From Antitrichia curtipendula (taxonomy: Eukaryota > Streptophyta > Bryopsida > Hypnales > Leucodontaceae), in assembly GCA_951230915.1 (NCBI GenBank), contig OX579635.1, positions 22,258,001 to 22,322,000 on the forward strand: 64,000 bases of DNA, written 5' to 3'. A program made the translations under genes and the position numbers. The stretch's first letter is position 1; every line of letters begins with the position of its first letter. Under the pieces are notes generated by a model. That model saw only the letters and a program-made list of their open reading frames with translations, was not told where the DNA came from and did not search any database. This document shows, piece by piece, positions 13,347 through 25,775 of the stretch.

Positions 13347-16300
13347 CATAAAGACCGGAAGCAAGCCATTTGTTGATAATTTTAATCCACACACTTGTCC
13401 ACCCAACATCAATACTCCACCTGAAAAAATTCCAAACAACACAATACTCTTGAAGAGTTGCTAAAAAAAACTATAGAAAAGGAATTGAAATTATATGTAG
13501 AGCTCACATTAGGTGTAAGATATCAAAAGTTATATGAAGAAAACAAACTAATAGATGTTTAGTGAACACTATGCATGCTCTCTATAACAAATGTCAAACT
13601 TTTGAGTCTTTTCTTTGATTATTATTTATAATGAAGACGGATGAGTTTTGAAAATTGCCAATAGAAGTTATGTAGTGATGCAAGGTTAAAGAGTTTTTTT
13701 GATATTGCTTCAATTTGCAAGTAGATGTATATTATATAAAATGTGCAAGTGATGGATTTGTTTTATAGGAAGTATCATACTTGTGCATAATTTGGTGTGA
13801 GTTCCATCCCACAAATAGCATAGCAAAGTACATAGCTCCTATTGCAAAAACAAAGTGGAAGAATCCATAATTGTATGGCACCTTGTGTCCTTCTCCATAA
13901 ACATCCTTTCTTGAAATCTTCAAAAAAATCAAAGTGATAGTTTTATGTAAATAATTCATGATTGTCATCAAATTAGATAGTGAAAATCATATCATGTTGA
14001 AACTAAGAAGTGCACTCAATTTAGTTGTATTTAGATCATTAGTGATGAATTTTGGTCAAGTTGGAAAGCCCAACTTCAATAGGACATTATTTTTACTAGT
14101 GACATTACTAAATCCTATGATCTATCAACTAGATTAAATGATAAAAGTAATGTAAATAGTTTCAAATTGCTAATTGTTCTAGGATTTGTCATCAACATTA
14201 AATGACAAAAGTGGATAGACAATCTACATATAGAAAACCTAATGCAAATAAGGTGATGGGCACATTGTATGTAATTTCTATTCAAAACATTGCATTCATT
14301 TTGCTTCTTTACCAAAACTTCTGAAAAATCATGGCTTATATCAAAGAGCCCTTACAGAAAAGGATCTAGAATCCACCCCTGTGGTGAAAGTTGCCAACAC
14401 TATAGCACAAAAACCAACTACAAATTCCTGCATCATATATAGATTCAAACAAAGTGCAACGTTCAATTCTACTAGAAGAGTTGAAAGTACATCCACCCCC
14501 CTTGTAGATCATTTTACAACCTACTCCTAAAATTAAAAAAATTATTTTCATATCACACTCACAAGTTAGAATTGACTCCCTAAAGACAATTAATAAATTT
14601 ATATGTCAACAATGCATAATGAGGATCATTTCATATTCTAAAATTATTTATTCTTCAAAAGCTTGGAAGATACAATCTCGTAAAATTACTATTATGGTAG
14701 TATTACTAAAAAATTCATTTTTTTGTTGATTTGGTTTATTTTTCTATTCATTTGGACAGTAATCAACTAAAAAGTGAACCAAATCAACACAACCAAATCA
14801 ACACAAAAAATGAGTTTTCTAGTAGTATAGAAGATACTACAATTGCTATGACCATGATTCCATCTCCTATATTGACATGTTATGAACAATAACTCATTAG
14901 TTCATACAATTTGTGCACTTGCTTGGACTTTTTAGTGGGTGGTGAAGCATGACATGGTTTAATGTCCATATTCACCAATTTTTATTAAGGAAAATGGAGT
15001 GGTATGGAATTTTTTTAAGGAAAATGGATAACCTTCCACTTTCAAATTGCATAAAATATTCACCAATAGTCATAGGGATTCAATCTCAACAAAATTGAAT
15101 CTTATATCCAATATATTTGAAGAGCTCTCTATTTATCTTCCAAATAGCATACCTTTACATATGTTAAAAATCTCAATATTGATGCAAATACTATTTTCAA
15201 TCATAGTTGGTTGCTAGACCACTTTCCCCTCTCCCTTTTTTTTCGCAAATAAAATGGTCTTTATGGTTGAGAATATCTCATGCATGAAATGATGAATGAG
15301 CCTCTCACACTAAGGTATACAACCTATTTTTGACAATATCAAGTATTTTAGCATATGTCTACTTGAACCAATGGTAGAGGGGATAATTTTCTCCAATCAA
15401 GGAATAGAAATAATAAACATTGCACCATCTTTTGCTAATTTTTCATCAAGTTTAGAATTAGTAGATATTAAAGAAGTGTAGATTGTAGTTTGACATGTTC
15501 TTGATATAAAGGCAAATATATTTTTAAGAAGCACAAAACCAAAAACTGACCTTAGCAACTTCATTACGTGTCAATGTGTTATTCATCATACAATAATGAA
15601 GGTCACAGTCAATATCATATTTCCCTCATTCATGAAAATAGGTCACCCTATCTTGCGCAAATGGAGTCCTAGTTGGAAACAAGTTGTATACCTTACTACC
15701 ACTTGAAACTCTGAAATGGGTACAAAATTGATCATAGACTTGTCAGAATCAAACTTCACTATTTATGAAAGTTGTGAATGATGAAGAAGGGGCATCATAC
15801 CACAATTGTTAGCCAGTCAGACTTGCCACCATTTGGACGTGGGCGTGTATTGCAGGAAGATGAAAGTGGTTCACTGTAGCAACCCAAATCTCTCAAGTCA
15901 TCAGCTCCTTGCAACAAAGAAATAACAACAATCTTTTGACCAACAAGCAAAAGATCTAAATGATTTAACATGCTATCTTACATACAATCTTCAACAATAA
16001 CAACAGGAAGATTAAAGTACAGGTAGAACCTCTCTTAGTGCATGGTGCCGGGACTATGCACTAACTAAGAGAGGTTTATGCATTTAGAGAGGTGTAATAA
16101 GGGCCATTTAACACATGTCAACTTCCAACACTACTTTTTTTTTTAAATGCTTGAAATTGGACCCACCTACTAACTCCATAAGTGATAGTTATGCATTAAG
16201 AAAAGTTCTACCTGTATCTGGTTTAAAAGTCATTCCAAAACGCATAATTATTGTCGAGGTAAAGAACATACCTCATGATAGCAGACCAGCAGAGGAATAC

Positions 16301-18894
16301 AATGTATACTGCCATGAGGCCTGATGTTAGAAGGCCTGCATTCACCTGTCTAGTAGACATCAACTCCTAATGTCCTAACGGTCATTAGAGATAACTTAAT
16401 TATCCTTAAAAGTCATTCGAAATGGGGGTGTTGAACTTGTTTCAGCAAAAAGTAGGCTAACCTTCAGTCTAATGAATAATGTTGGTGAGCCTTTGGGATA
16501 TTCCACTACAAACTGAAATAAGTTGCTTTTAAACCCGTACAAGAAATCCTATAAGACTGTTCAAATGACCTTGCAGTATCCATGTTCTCATCAAACTTAC
16601 ATCAAATTCATTACTTCAGTCTGTAAGTTAAGTGGCACTCGACCTTCTCTACTGCAAGTCACACTGAAAAATAATTGCAAACTCTTTGTATATCCTCAAA
16701 ATGTATCATGTTCTGAATACACCTAATCAGACAACTTCCACAAGACAGTCAAGCTGTACTAACATTTGTTTTTGCATTTAGAAGCCCAAAGGTAATGGCT
16801 GTCATTAGAGAGAGACTGATTGAGTTTATTACCTTGGACGACATTGAGATAACGGTTGTCAACGTGACAAGGATGACAGTGGAGCTGATGAAGAAGATGT
16901 TGAGCTTACAGCTCTCATTTGGTACAAACCACACGATCATAACTCCAATGGCGAAGAAGGAGGCTATGAAGCTAAGTGCAGATATCAGCATCATAGGCAT
17001 GCGGCTGAATATTTTGGCCAAGGAAAGTCAGAATTACATCAAATTCACAAATTGGTTGACAGAGGTGGAGACCACTGAGTGTGAGAAGTGTCTCCCTCTA
17101 AGTACTAAGGTATGCGCACCTATTATAATGAAAAACAATTACAACTGCACATACTTACAATTATAAAACACAAATTATTGGCAACTGAAAGGTAGACGAT
17201 TCCAACACACTGAGAATGCATTATTTGGATACCGGATGAATAAGTTATGAATTTTTAAAGTATTGTGTCTTGGTGTACCAAAAACCAACATTAGACTTTC
17301 ATAGTTTCTTATGTTTTGATTGTGTTCATCTTGTGTAAGCAATATCTAAGTCTAGTGACACTTTTTGGTTCAAATATCGATGTTACATTTGGGGCAATGT
17401 TGATTATGAGTGTACATACCTTGTCTCATGTAATAATGGCATGAGTAGAGAGATTACCAGGTGCGCTCATATTTCTCCTTGAGCCACTCTTCATTCCAGA
17501 AGTAAATGAAGTTGATGAAACTCACCAGCTGGATCACCAAAAACATTCTGCAAGAAATTGTGCAAGAAATCATGAAAACTCCTTTTAGTGACATTGAGCT
17601 GGTGAAGAATATAAACTCATGCAAAGTGATAAAATTTTGATCTAAACAGATCTGGCTCTTGTATCTGCAGCTCTGGAGTGATCTCCCAAAATCTCTCTTA
17701 CATATTGGTAGAATGCATAGACTAAGTGATAAAACAAATTATACTCTACCTAAAGAAACGTTCTTATCTGGTCTCAATTAACTTAAGGTTTTGAATGCTT
17801 TCCCTTAATACCTGAATATCCCCAGAACTTAAATCTGACGATTTAGTAAGAAAGTTCACCAAGATGAGAGGACTTTTCGGAGACTAACTCAAACTAGCAT
17901 ATCTAAGCATGCATGTTCTTTCCTGCTGTGTCATGACAGTTTCAATGCATTGAACCTAGCATAGAAAATACTTGACTGTGCTCATACCCAGCTCCAAATC
18001 TGGCAATGTCTCCTGCACATATCAAGGCAAATGAACAGCAAGTATCAGAATACCACTAAGAGAATGTCACTATCAGAATGTCTTGGTCATTGAGCAGTCC
18101 ATATCCAAAAGGATCACCAAGAGTGAGGGAAGAAGGATTACCATAGATCGCAATGTACTGTGGTGGAATGAGGAAAGGCACAACCAGAAGGGCAGCCCAC
18201 ATCATCACCTTCATTGGCCACCACCCCACATGCCAAGCATCTCGTATGTCCTTGGTATTTGAAGTCCCCACTGTGGTCAAAAACATGATAAAGAAAAACA
18301 TCTGCCCATCAATGTCAAGGAGCCTTGCCACCACACTTTTGTCAGTCAAAGTAAGCTACCCTTTGAGGAATAGAAATTTCTGAAGCCCTTGCATGAAGAG
18401 GATACAAAACAACCGCAGCTGAGTCGCAAGACTCCATCTGACCCCATGCAATCCAAGCCAGTTTGGCAACCCTTCAGGTCTGCAGAGAACTCCACATGGA
18501 CTGGTTGGTCAAAAGAAACAAACAGGCAGTTGATGCACGATGCGAGTAGAATAACCCTAATCAAAACCGAAGCCTCAGAAAGACCCAGGTTTCAACCTCA
18601 TCCAAGAAGAGAATCAAGAAATGATGTGAAAAACAAGAATGGACACAACTTCTGTGGAAGTCTCCAACTTCTTCAAAGGGACATTTTAGAGAGGCTTAGC
18701 AGGGGTATGTGATTGAGGAGCATACAGTGAAAGGGGATATATCTTTTGTGGCTGTAATCGCGCACCATCCACGCCATGATGTTGGTGAGGAGAAAGAGCA
18801 GACCATAGATATAACGAGCTGCCATGGGGGTTGAACCTACACATGTTTGACAAATGCAAGTGGCAGCCAAGCAGCAGCAGTCTGTCAAACACAT
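13347..18894 (-). CDS. SERINC/TMS1-family membrane protein
   Basis: Serine incorporator family: polytopic endomembrane or plasma-membrane proteins linked to serine-derived lipids; the plant role is unclear. Exons in transcript order: 18726-18894, 18406-18479, 18142-18301, 17988-18012, 17458-17547, 16833-17004, 16272-16345, 15801-15873, 14356-14427, 13781-13917, 13347-13420. They are in frame for about 373 residues. Family marks: Cys-rich N-terminus (MCLTDCCCLAATCICQTC), the GSDGVLRLSCGCF segment, 'KDIRDAWHVGWWPMKVMMW', 'DIARFGAG', 'FINFIYFWNEEW', 'VNAGLLTSGLMAVYIVFLCW', 'SEPLSSSCN', 'VLATFTTGVDSRSFS', 'NYGFFHFVFAIGAMYFAMLF' and 'DVGWTSVWIKIINKW'. The start at 18894 fits the family; an upstream open frame runs to about 19035. 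The final exon (usually ending near FPDREF) was not found; a weak candidate is 13140-13171. Several introns exceed 1 kb and carry MITEs. Confidence 0.88.
16020..16214. mobile_element. pogo/Emigrant-like MITE in SERINC intron 7
   Basis: A 195-bp element flanked by TA at 16018-16019 and 16215-16216. Terminal inverted repeats begin CAGGTAGAACCTCTCTTA at the left, and CAGGTAGAACTTTTCTTA when the right end is read inward; they match at all but three of about 24 positions. An internal hairpin pairs 16029-16043 with 16056-16074. The CAGnnnAACCTC terminus and TA target duplication match the pogo-related MITE type of plants (Emigrant/Lemi1 class). Confidence 0.85.
17108..17421. mobile_element. TA-flanked MITE, AGGT-end family, in SERINC intron 5
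   Basis: Left end TA + AGGTATGCGCACC at 17106-17120; right end GAGTGTACATACCT up to 17421, followed by TG, probably a decayed TA. The interior (TTGGCAACTGAAAGG, GATTCCAACACACTGAGAA, TTTGGATACCGGATG) aligns with the interiors of elements at 54087-54342 and, reversed, 40727-41003. Non-coding. Confidence 0.65.
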
Positions 18895-20849
18895 CTTGAT
18901 CCAATCCCTGAACCAGCTACCCTCTCCTTCCAATTGCTTGAATCCAATATTATTACTTTGATTCACGACTGTTACTGATTTCAGTTCATCATAGCACCTG
19001 CAGGTAGGCACATTAGGAAACATGCCATTTGCCACGTACCTTTGAATAAAACCACCTGGGTAGCTAGGTTGAGGAAATAATAAATTTTACAACCTCAGAA
19101 AGCTCAAATCTGCAGCTGAGTGGACCTGATCACCATTATATCAAATTCATACAAATAATGATACAGGAACCCTAAACCAATTTGTGCACTTCTTAGCGTA
19201 TGGTGTAAGCATGAGTTAGTGAAATGTCTGTGTCCACTAATCTTTGACTGAAAATGGAGTTGTCTACAAACTCCCACTTCGAGAGATTGATTATGAAATT
19301 CATATACAGTGCCAAGAAAAATTTGATCTCAAGAGAGTTTAAATGCAGGCAACCAATGTGACTCTGCTTCAGTTCATAAAATGGAAAAAGAGACCATCCA
19401 CCAGTTGACAGAGCCTTTGTTGCCTTAATTCATCCAAAACCACCAACTCCTCAAGAGGGTTTGCAAAAGACTCAAATAGAACCGTGATCTGTGAATCATT
19501 TGCTAACCAGCAAACCTTAAACCCTAATGAAAAGAAATACTACTACTTAAGTCTGCTAATCTCTGTTTCTGCAGAATCATTCCACTGTTGCTAATCCACA
19601 ACTACCATGAGGGGCAGCAGAAGAAGGCAATTTCAGAATCACACGAACGCCAATTCAAGTCTTCTTTGGAGAAAGAAAATTGTTAAGGCCACTATGGCAA
19701 CAAACCTGCAAATTGTGGAGCAAGAATGGTGAGCTATGACACCCCTATCAATTGACGATTGGGCTCCAAACTACAAGGCAAGAGCAACTGTTAAATAGTT
19801 CCAGCTCCTGAAAAACTTTGCGTGCAACACCGAATGATCGAGAAGGAAGCATCAATCCCACAATTGTGGAATGATGAGTCCCAAGAAAAGCTCAAGGGAA
19901 GCAGATTGCAGCACTGAAAGATTGCCCAAAAAATTGTAAATTTGTGGGGTAGAGTTGATGGGTTGTGTGCAAATAAGTAATGTGGTTATTTTTGGTTCTG
20001 GTGGTTGGCTGTTCAGGAGAAGTGGAACAAAGGGTTCTAAGGTTTTAACATGCTCTTAAAGCGACCATTTAAGGACTGGTCCGCCTTTTTTATAGGCTTC
20101 CGTAGACAGAAATATTTTTAGATCATTTTTCAGAGAAAGAAAAACAGATGTGGAACCAAACACAAGTGGTTTTGTGTTTTTCCAAGCATTTTTGAATTAC
20201 TTATAAATTTTCAAAGATTCAAGACATAGGCACCTATTTGTGAACATAGGTCTTCCAAAATCAGTCCACTTGCAACTTATAAAGAGATGTGCGGAAATTA
20301 AAGATAATGATTGGCTCTTGCAATAGAAAAACAGTTTTTCCTCTATGCATTCAATTGCTAAGCTGGTCCATTTAAGGATCACCCCTTTCCTATTCTCCAC
20401 CTAAAAATAGGGGTGGTTTGAAGAAGATGGGTGCTTTTAGAGCACACTACCTTAATCACCACTTGTTGCAATTCAACAAAGAAATTTATTGAAGTTGGAG
20501 CATTTGGAAGACAGATTAATTTGATTTTTTTCAGCAATTAAGGAAGAAAAAACTAAAAGATACACAACTTATTCTCCAACGCATAAAAAATAATCTTGAA
20601 CAAATACTTCCAAGATTCAAAACCACAACAGGTTTTGAGGAATAACCAACAAGAAGTGACGAGTATTTTGAAGCAATTAATGAAAGTTAAGACATTTGTA
20701 AAATATTACTAGAATGTTAGGTTTGCATATCTATTGGGTTTGCTAACAATCTCACTAACATTTCTTGTTTATTCAACCTTTGAGGGATTAGGACTAGAAA
20801 ATAATCTCCTCTTTTAGGTGTTGCTAATTTAACCCTGCTTTAGGGGACA

Positions 20850-21620
20850 AATTGGATTTCAAGCAAATACTTACGGTCTCAATTCTTATCATGATTCTTT
20901 GAAACTTTTTTGAAGATAGAAAATCTGATTAGCTTGATGGGAATTTTTTTACTTTTTTCAATTGGTGCTTGGTAACAAAAATATCCAAATAAGCTTAAAA
21001 CAAGGGAGATTGGGCAACAACAAAGAATTCAAAAATTTGAATTACATTTTTTTCTCACTGGCTATATTTTTGTCTATATAGGAAGTTTTGATTCATTTCA
21101 TTTGGATAAGTATTCAATGGAAGTTATGGACAATCTTGTTTTGGAGGCAATCTATGCATATTTTTGAAAAAATATCTCATAGGATTGATTTCTAAATGCA
21201 ATTCTTACAAAAAAAAAAATTTAAAAGCTCCACATGGTTTGATTTTCAAGCTAGAAAAAAATCTCACCATTGGAATTAGTGTGTTTCAATTTCATTTTAG
21301 AGATATTAATAATTTAGATTTCCTTCTATCTCATACCTATTTCTACTTAACAATATTTTTAAGAGTGAAAATTAAGCTTTTTTGAAATTTTGTTTTTATC
21401 CTAGAATCTCAACTCAATTCCCCACCATTGTACAAGAAAACTTGTTTTCTTCACTTTAAACTTACATATCTCGCAATCTACGCAGCCGAAGTTTTCTAAA
21501 ATTATTTCACAAATTCTCATACTAGTTAGGTGTAAGATCCTATGGTTCAATGTGCAAAAACAAAAACAATTTTCAAATTTTTTTACTCTTTGCAATAGAA
21601 ATGTTAGTTTGAGGTGTTTT
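20850..21620 (+). repeat. Dispersed repeat A, copy 3
   Basis: Aligns along most of its length with 1900-2720: 'CATGATTCTTTGAAACTTTTTT', 'TATAGGAAGTTTTGATTCA', 'AGGATTGATTTCTAAA', 'CATTGGAATTAGTGTGTTTC', 'TTGTTTTCTTCACTTTAAA' and 'GATCCTATGGTTCAATGTG'. Same orientation as copies 1 and 2. Non-coding and diverged. Confidence 0.6.
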
Positions 21621-24599
21621 TTGGTGAAAGAAAGGCCTTGGTCCTTTAGGAGTTACGGTATGAGCACTTGGAAGCAACACTTTATTTTGTCCCATTACCA
21701 TGGTAGTCAAATGAAATTTTTTTTATGAGCTTACCAACAAACTCAAGATAAATGCAACCTTAGGTGGTTTTGTAATTTTTCAACACTTGAGTAATATCTT
21801 ACACATTTTTAAAGTTGAAAGCATAAGGTACCCTATATATAACACTAGACTCACCTTGAATGAATATCTTGAAGCACAAAATATCTAACTCTCATTGGTT
21901 GCTTCAAAAAACTCTTCAACTTTCATTAATTGCTCTTGAAAGTTTGTGGTGGTTTTAAGTCATAAAGGTGTTCATTTAGTCCATTCTGTAGGGGTTGGAG
22001 AATGGAAGGTGTTGCATTTGGATGTTAACAAGAGAAGTTAAAAACATAAGTAGAAATAAAAGCATAGATTCTGGTCCAAAAATGGAGAGACATATATTCA
22101 TTTATGAAGTTCATCTTAGGAGAGGACCACTTATTGATAGTAGGATCACGTAAAAATAAAGCATGCACACATGAATGAAAAGAATATAGTGCACTTCCAA
22201 ATGATGAATTAAATTAAATAATTACACTTGTTTAGTGACTTCTTCCAGTGACTTTTTAAATTGGCAATTTACCAATTATTACACTTCACTTACTTTTGGT
22301 ATTATAGTTAGGCATTGTTGCTAAGGGGGTTTCATACTTAATCTTGGACTCAAGGTATTTAAAATTTTCAGTCAATTTTTTGTGGTAGATAAATCATTTT
22401 CACTTATACAAGTCTACAACAATAAAGTTCCAATACCATATTGTAACCTTTAATTATTGAAAACTAACACTTACACATTCTTGCCTTAAATGTAAAACCT
22501 CTACTCATGAGTTAATTGTGATTGAATGTAGGGTCAAATTTGGACATACCTACTTTCAACACTTTGAAAATTTATATTTTATTCATGCAACATCCAAAAA
22601 TTGTATGCTAAGAGAATACGGAATCCTTATTTGATTTCAAAAATATCCAACAAATATATAGACAACTTAATACTATGAAACATATTCAAATGCTTATTCA
22701 AAGGATTTTAAGTGTAATTACTTTATTCAATGATGAAATAAGGATGATTTTCGAAGTTAGTATGCCTTGTAGTTAATATTATTGATGTGACATGTATTGG
22801 TACCAAATCACTTCTAACTTAGTTTGAAGTTTCAAAAACTACAAAAATTAGATTTTCTAATTTTGATAACATCTAAAAGAACCATGTTGCTAAATCCATC
22901 CCCTAAAAATTCTTCTTTAAATTGTAAATTTTTTGAGAACGATATCTAAGAGTTGGCTTTGGACTCATCTATAAATAGTTCTCTAAAAATTCATAGCATT
23001 TATACAATATCCAATAATACATTAATACTAGAAGAAAATGAGGATTTTTCAACTACATTTACAACTGCTTTTTGAGTTGTAGGGGACACTAAGATGGTGC
23101 TAATTTGAAGAGTTACAATCACTATAGACAAGTCATTCTTAAGAACTTAGTTGCAAAGTACAAAGGGATTTTTTGTTCTATAAACTTAGTTGGAAATTCA
23201 TCAACAGGTTTTGCCAACCTATAGTGTTGTAGCATTCATTTCCACATCAAAATGTCTACTCAACATTTCCACTACTACGTGACATGTTATGTCAGTGGCA
23301 TATTCAAATGTAGTAGTAGAAAAGTGGTTGTACAGAAAAATGACTACAATGCACATCAAATTTTCCATGAGCAAGGTGATATGGCAAAGTTATATTGGAT
23401 TTTAATGAAGCTTTTTTGTTTTTACTTATAATTTAAGCATTTATAGATTTATTTGTATCTCCTATTTTTTCTATGATAAATTAATTTAATAGTCATTTTT
23501 AGTTGTTTTTGCATGCCACATGGAATGCTCACAACAATTTCTTAGTCAATTGTTAGTAGAAATTGAGTTATCACTTGTGTCAGTGCTTTGACTTTCAACT
23601 ATAGTAGTTGTTGTTCTAGTTGTAAAAGTAGTATGAACTCATTCCAAGGGTCATTCTTTATACATTGATCAATTGAAATACAATTTTTTTGTGACAACAA
23701 TTAAACAAAGATTGCATACACCTTTAACATTGATTGAAAAACAACTAAAACAATTCAAAAAGTAAAAATGACATTGTACCAGTCGCATTGTTGAAAATGT
23801 ATTCTACATGAGTGAGCACCCAAAAAAGATTTACACTAATCAATGCACTTGCAACTTGTACATAGAATTGGACACAAGTTTATAAATGTCTACTTGGATT
23901 TATGGCACATTGTCTACACTCTGAAAGGTACAAATTCCTTTAAGTTTTTTGAATACCTAATATATTAGTTTATGCCTTTCAATACATTACAAACCAAAGT
24001 CCACATAATCATCTAATGTTGTAATTACTAGCACTAGATGATTTACAAATTTTCAACAATACAAACTATGGGATTCAAAACAAAAATGGTGCCATGGAAA
24101 AAGAAGTAGAATGCAAGTTATAACAATGGAAGAGATCATGACTATACAATCTTGTGATAATAAAAAACAAGGAAACCACATCATACTAAGAAGGAGAATA
24201 ACAAATGTATGTTAAAAATAATAAGAGGCAACGCTAGTGATAGCAAGGGGCAAGAACAAGAGTTTAAGGCAACAAGAGCAGGAGGCAAATACAATGAAGA
24301 GGTGGCTTAGGATTTCCTTGATTTTGAAAAAGAATCTTGAAATCTTGACCATGATCAATAATCAGATCAAACTTGGAGTTGCCATGTCTCAATGTCACCA
24401 TGATTGCTCAATGACTTGTACAATTGCTCCACAACTACAATAATATGTTACACAAGGATGTTAAAATGCTACTAGGCCAATAGTTTTGAAGAAACTATAG
24501 TCATTCTATAGTTTTAATAGTTTATTTTCAATTTATGATTTATAGGATGGAATCCACCTCAAGCTTTAGCCCCTAATGTCCCAAGGCCATTTTTTTGTC

Positions 24600-25200
24600 A
24601 AAAAACACTCAAAACTGCCATTTATGCTAGATTTGCCTAGGGAAAAAAAAAAAAAAAAACTTTCTAAAAATCTAACCATAGGATCTTGTACTCAACTTGC
24701 TTTAGATCATGTTGTAAAAATTTCATGAAGTTTGACCGTACAAATTAAAAGATATTAGCATTCAAAGTTTGCAAGAATTTTTTTTAAAAATTTGGCTTGC
24801 AATTTCAGATGACTTTGACCACCATTTGTGGAATTTTTTTGCACTGCACACTTTGAATTAAAAAAAATTTATGTTGAAGAATTAAGTTGAAAGTGTAGGA
24901 ATTTTTTTTAAAAACAACAAAACTTGATTAATTTTTCATTCTGTAGAAAATTGTTAATACCTCTAAGATGGAATTGAAACATAATAATCCCAACGGTGAG
25001 ATTATTCTAGCAAGCATACTTAACCCTATCAAACAGTTTGTTTTTTTTAAATGTGAAAATTGCATTTAAAAATGAATTCTATAAGTTATTTTTTGAAGAA
25101 GATGCTTAGATTGTCCAAAAAACAAGATTGTCATAACTTTTTCATCATTAGTCCAAATAGAATGAATCAAAGCTTCACATGTAGGGCCAACAATATTATC
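24600..25200 (-). repeat. Dispersed repeat A, copy 4 (inverted)
   Basis: Reverse complement of the family: 'GAATGAATCAAAGCTTCAC', 'AAACAAGATTGTC', 'GATGGAATTGAAACATAAT' and 'CTAACCATAGGATCTTGTAC' appear in the order expected of an inverted copy. It lies about 3.8 kb from copy 3, so the two form a long, imperfect inverted pair. Confidence 0.6.
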
Positions 25201-25775
25201 ATTGTTTGGTACTGAAATTCAAAATTCAAAAAACAATGGTCAAACAAAGATATACACATTGACAAGTAAGCCCTTAAAAGGTCTAGGGAGAATAAAAAAT
25301 CTCCTTGAAGGAGGGCATGGGTCTGTCATTTGAGGGTAAATACAGGAGAGAATGCAGAAGAAAATCAATCCAAGAAACGGTAGGGAGTTAGGCTACAGTT
25401 TAAATTGTGTTGGATTACCTTTTTTCACATGCAAGTGACAGCCCAGCTCCACTGCTGAATAATTATACATCAGATTCAAGATTTGTAAATTGACCAAAAG
25501 AGAACAGAAACCAACTAATTTTCAGCGCAGAGAACTGAAGTGGCATAGAAACGTCTTCACAAAATCACCATGAGATACAAGATAACATTCAATACCAAAG
25601 CTGCTCCATTCAGCCACCATGGTCAATTAAATTACTGCTCTAGTACTCAACAGAATCATTCCCAATTGTTTTGGGTAATCAATGCTTTCCCGGGTAATCA
25701 ATAGGAACTGATGAAGGAAAAACTCAAAAATTCCACCTTCAAGAGGCTACTCAATCTGAATAGTCGTAACTCCAG

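Larger units (their letters stand above)
19036..25775. other. Long gene-free region
   Basis: The first kilobase (19.0-20.1 kb) is less AT-rich and is likely promoter and 5' untranslated sequence of the minus-strand SERINC gene, possibly with an upstream exon. From 20.2 to 25.3 kb the sequence is AT-rich with no exon chain; it contains one direct and one inverted copy of repeat A. 25.3-25.78 kb is probably 3' untranslated sequence of the PRORP gene. No transposase or reverse transcriptase was recognised. Confidence 0.55.
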
